DNA of 64,000 bases from Rotaria sp. Silwood1 (Eukaryota; Rotifera; Eurotatoria; Philodinida; Philodinidae). The stretch's first letter is position 1; every line of letters begins with the position of its first letter. Below are positions 63,425 through 64,000 of this stretch, piece by piece. The stretch spans positions 54,495 to 118,494 of the forward strand of contig CAJNOP010000336.1 of NCBI GenBank assembly GCA_905250075.1, read 5' to 3'. The position numbers were made by a program, and so were the translations under genes. The notes beneath the pieces are model-generated. The model had not been told where the DNA came from. It was given only the letters and a program-made list of their open reading frames with translations, and did no database searches.

Positions 63425-64000
63425 CTATGGGTTATTTAATTTCAATCTGAATTTAAACAGAAAAAAGAGCATTTGATTTCAAATTGAAATAAGGGACTAA
63501 GGGACTAAGGGGACTAAGGGACTAAGAGGACTAAGAGACTAAGAGGACTAAGGGACTAAGGGGACTAAGGGACTAAGGGACTAAGAGACTAAGGGAACTA
63601 AGGGACCAAGGGACTAAGTGGACTAAGGGACTAAGTGGACTAAGGGACTAAGTGGACTAAGGGACTAAGTGGACTAAGGGACTAAGGGGACTAAGGGGAC
63701 GAAGCGGACTATTCAGTGGAGAAGCGCGTTTCCCCACTTAGCACACCTTTTATTTCAGCGTCGCGGCGTGGGGCGCGAAGCGCCCCCGAAGAGCCGCGAC
63801 TCATGCACGTCTCTGTGTACACTATTATTCCTACCCTTAGTCCCCTTAGTTCCTTAGTCTCCTTAGTCCCTTAGTCCCCTTAGCCCCCTTAGTCCCTTAG
63901 TCCCTTAGTCTCCTTAGTCCCTTAGTCTCCTTAGTCCCCTTAGTCCCTTAGTCCCCTTAGTCCCTTAGTCCCCTTAGCCCCCTTAGTCCCTTAGTCTCCT
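63425..64000. mobile_element. TIR-bounded minisatellite element C (GGGACTAAG repeats), right end outside the window
   Basis: The left end CTATGGGTTATTTAATTTCA (63425) matches the termini of the 1553-1944 insert, as does the subterminal TTGATTTCAAA (63474). From 63492 to about 63712 lies (GGGACTAAG)n with units of 8-10 bp. A 120-bp core follows, then the complement (CTTAGTCCC)n from about 63835 to the window end. The whole is a giant inverted repeat around a GC-rich core. No gene visible. Confidence 0.72.
63760..63800. repeat. GC-rich nested hairpin in element C
   Basis: Outer stem GTCGCGGC (63760-63767) with GCCGCGAC (63793-63800); inner stem GGGGCGC (63770-63776) with GCGCCCC (63780-63786) and loop GAA. 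In a window of about two-thirds AT this is a striking composition and fold. Confidence 0.85.

Overview
This window looks like a metazoan nuclear scaffold, most probably from a bdelloid rotifer (Rotaria/Adineta type). The evidence is AT-rich DNA, compact genes with 50-70 bp GT-AG introns, a VPS4 gene cut by ten introns, a coiled-coil/NHL-repeat gene of a kind I know to be very abundant in bdelloids, tandem Cys-rich DGIQNQ...DVDCGG ectodomain exons, and many short patches of TGTGGG-type repeat, which I recall as the bdelloid telomere repeat. The assignment is inference. There are two assembly gaps (2065-2074 and 17092-17191).

Layout. 1-7.8 kb: no intact gene; a 21-bp minisatellite that stays open for heptads, telomere-like patches with a small inverted-repeat insert, and two long fold-back elements. 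7.8-11.5 kb: an intact intronless deaminase (+), then a damaged coiled-coil/NHL gene (+) lacking its 5' exons and carrying an in-frame stop. 11.7-12.4 kb: a fold-back element. 12.97-14.85 kb: a complete 11-exon VPS4 (-), the ESCRT-III disassembly ATPase. 17.7-18.4 kb: another fold-back. 20.5-27.7 kb: about 7 kb of degenerate ~90-bp satellite. 29.45-31.13 kb: a minisatellite block bounded by inverted repeats. 31.6-46.5 kb: a minus-strand gene for a predicted type II membrane protein, with a short cytoplasmic exon, a transmembrane exon and five tandem cassettes, each a Cys-rich ectodomain exon plus a short candidate terminal exon. 50.5-51.05 kb: a TA-flanked non-autonomous inverted-repeat transposon. 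52.4-55.1 kb: a second minisatellite block bounded by inverted repeats. 56.8-58.0 kb: a large fold-back built of ~160-bp units. 59.6-63.4 kb: a ~145-bp satellite. 63.4-64.0 kb: the left part of a third minisatellite block with a central GC-rich hairpin.

Two things stand out. First, three or four elements share an architecture I do not recognise from named families: terminal inverted repeats, a 9-10 bp minisatellite with an AGTC/GACT core, and GC-rich perfect palindromes near the middle; telomere-like repeat patches lie inside one and on both sides of another. Second, the five [ectodomain exon + terminal exon] cassettes are all splice-phase compatible with one constant membrane-anchor exon, so the locus could display alternative ectodomains. 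The density of fold-backs, satellites and telomere-like patches suggests a subtelomeric or otherwise transposon-tolerant region. All alignments were done by eye; no searches were run.
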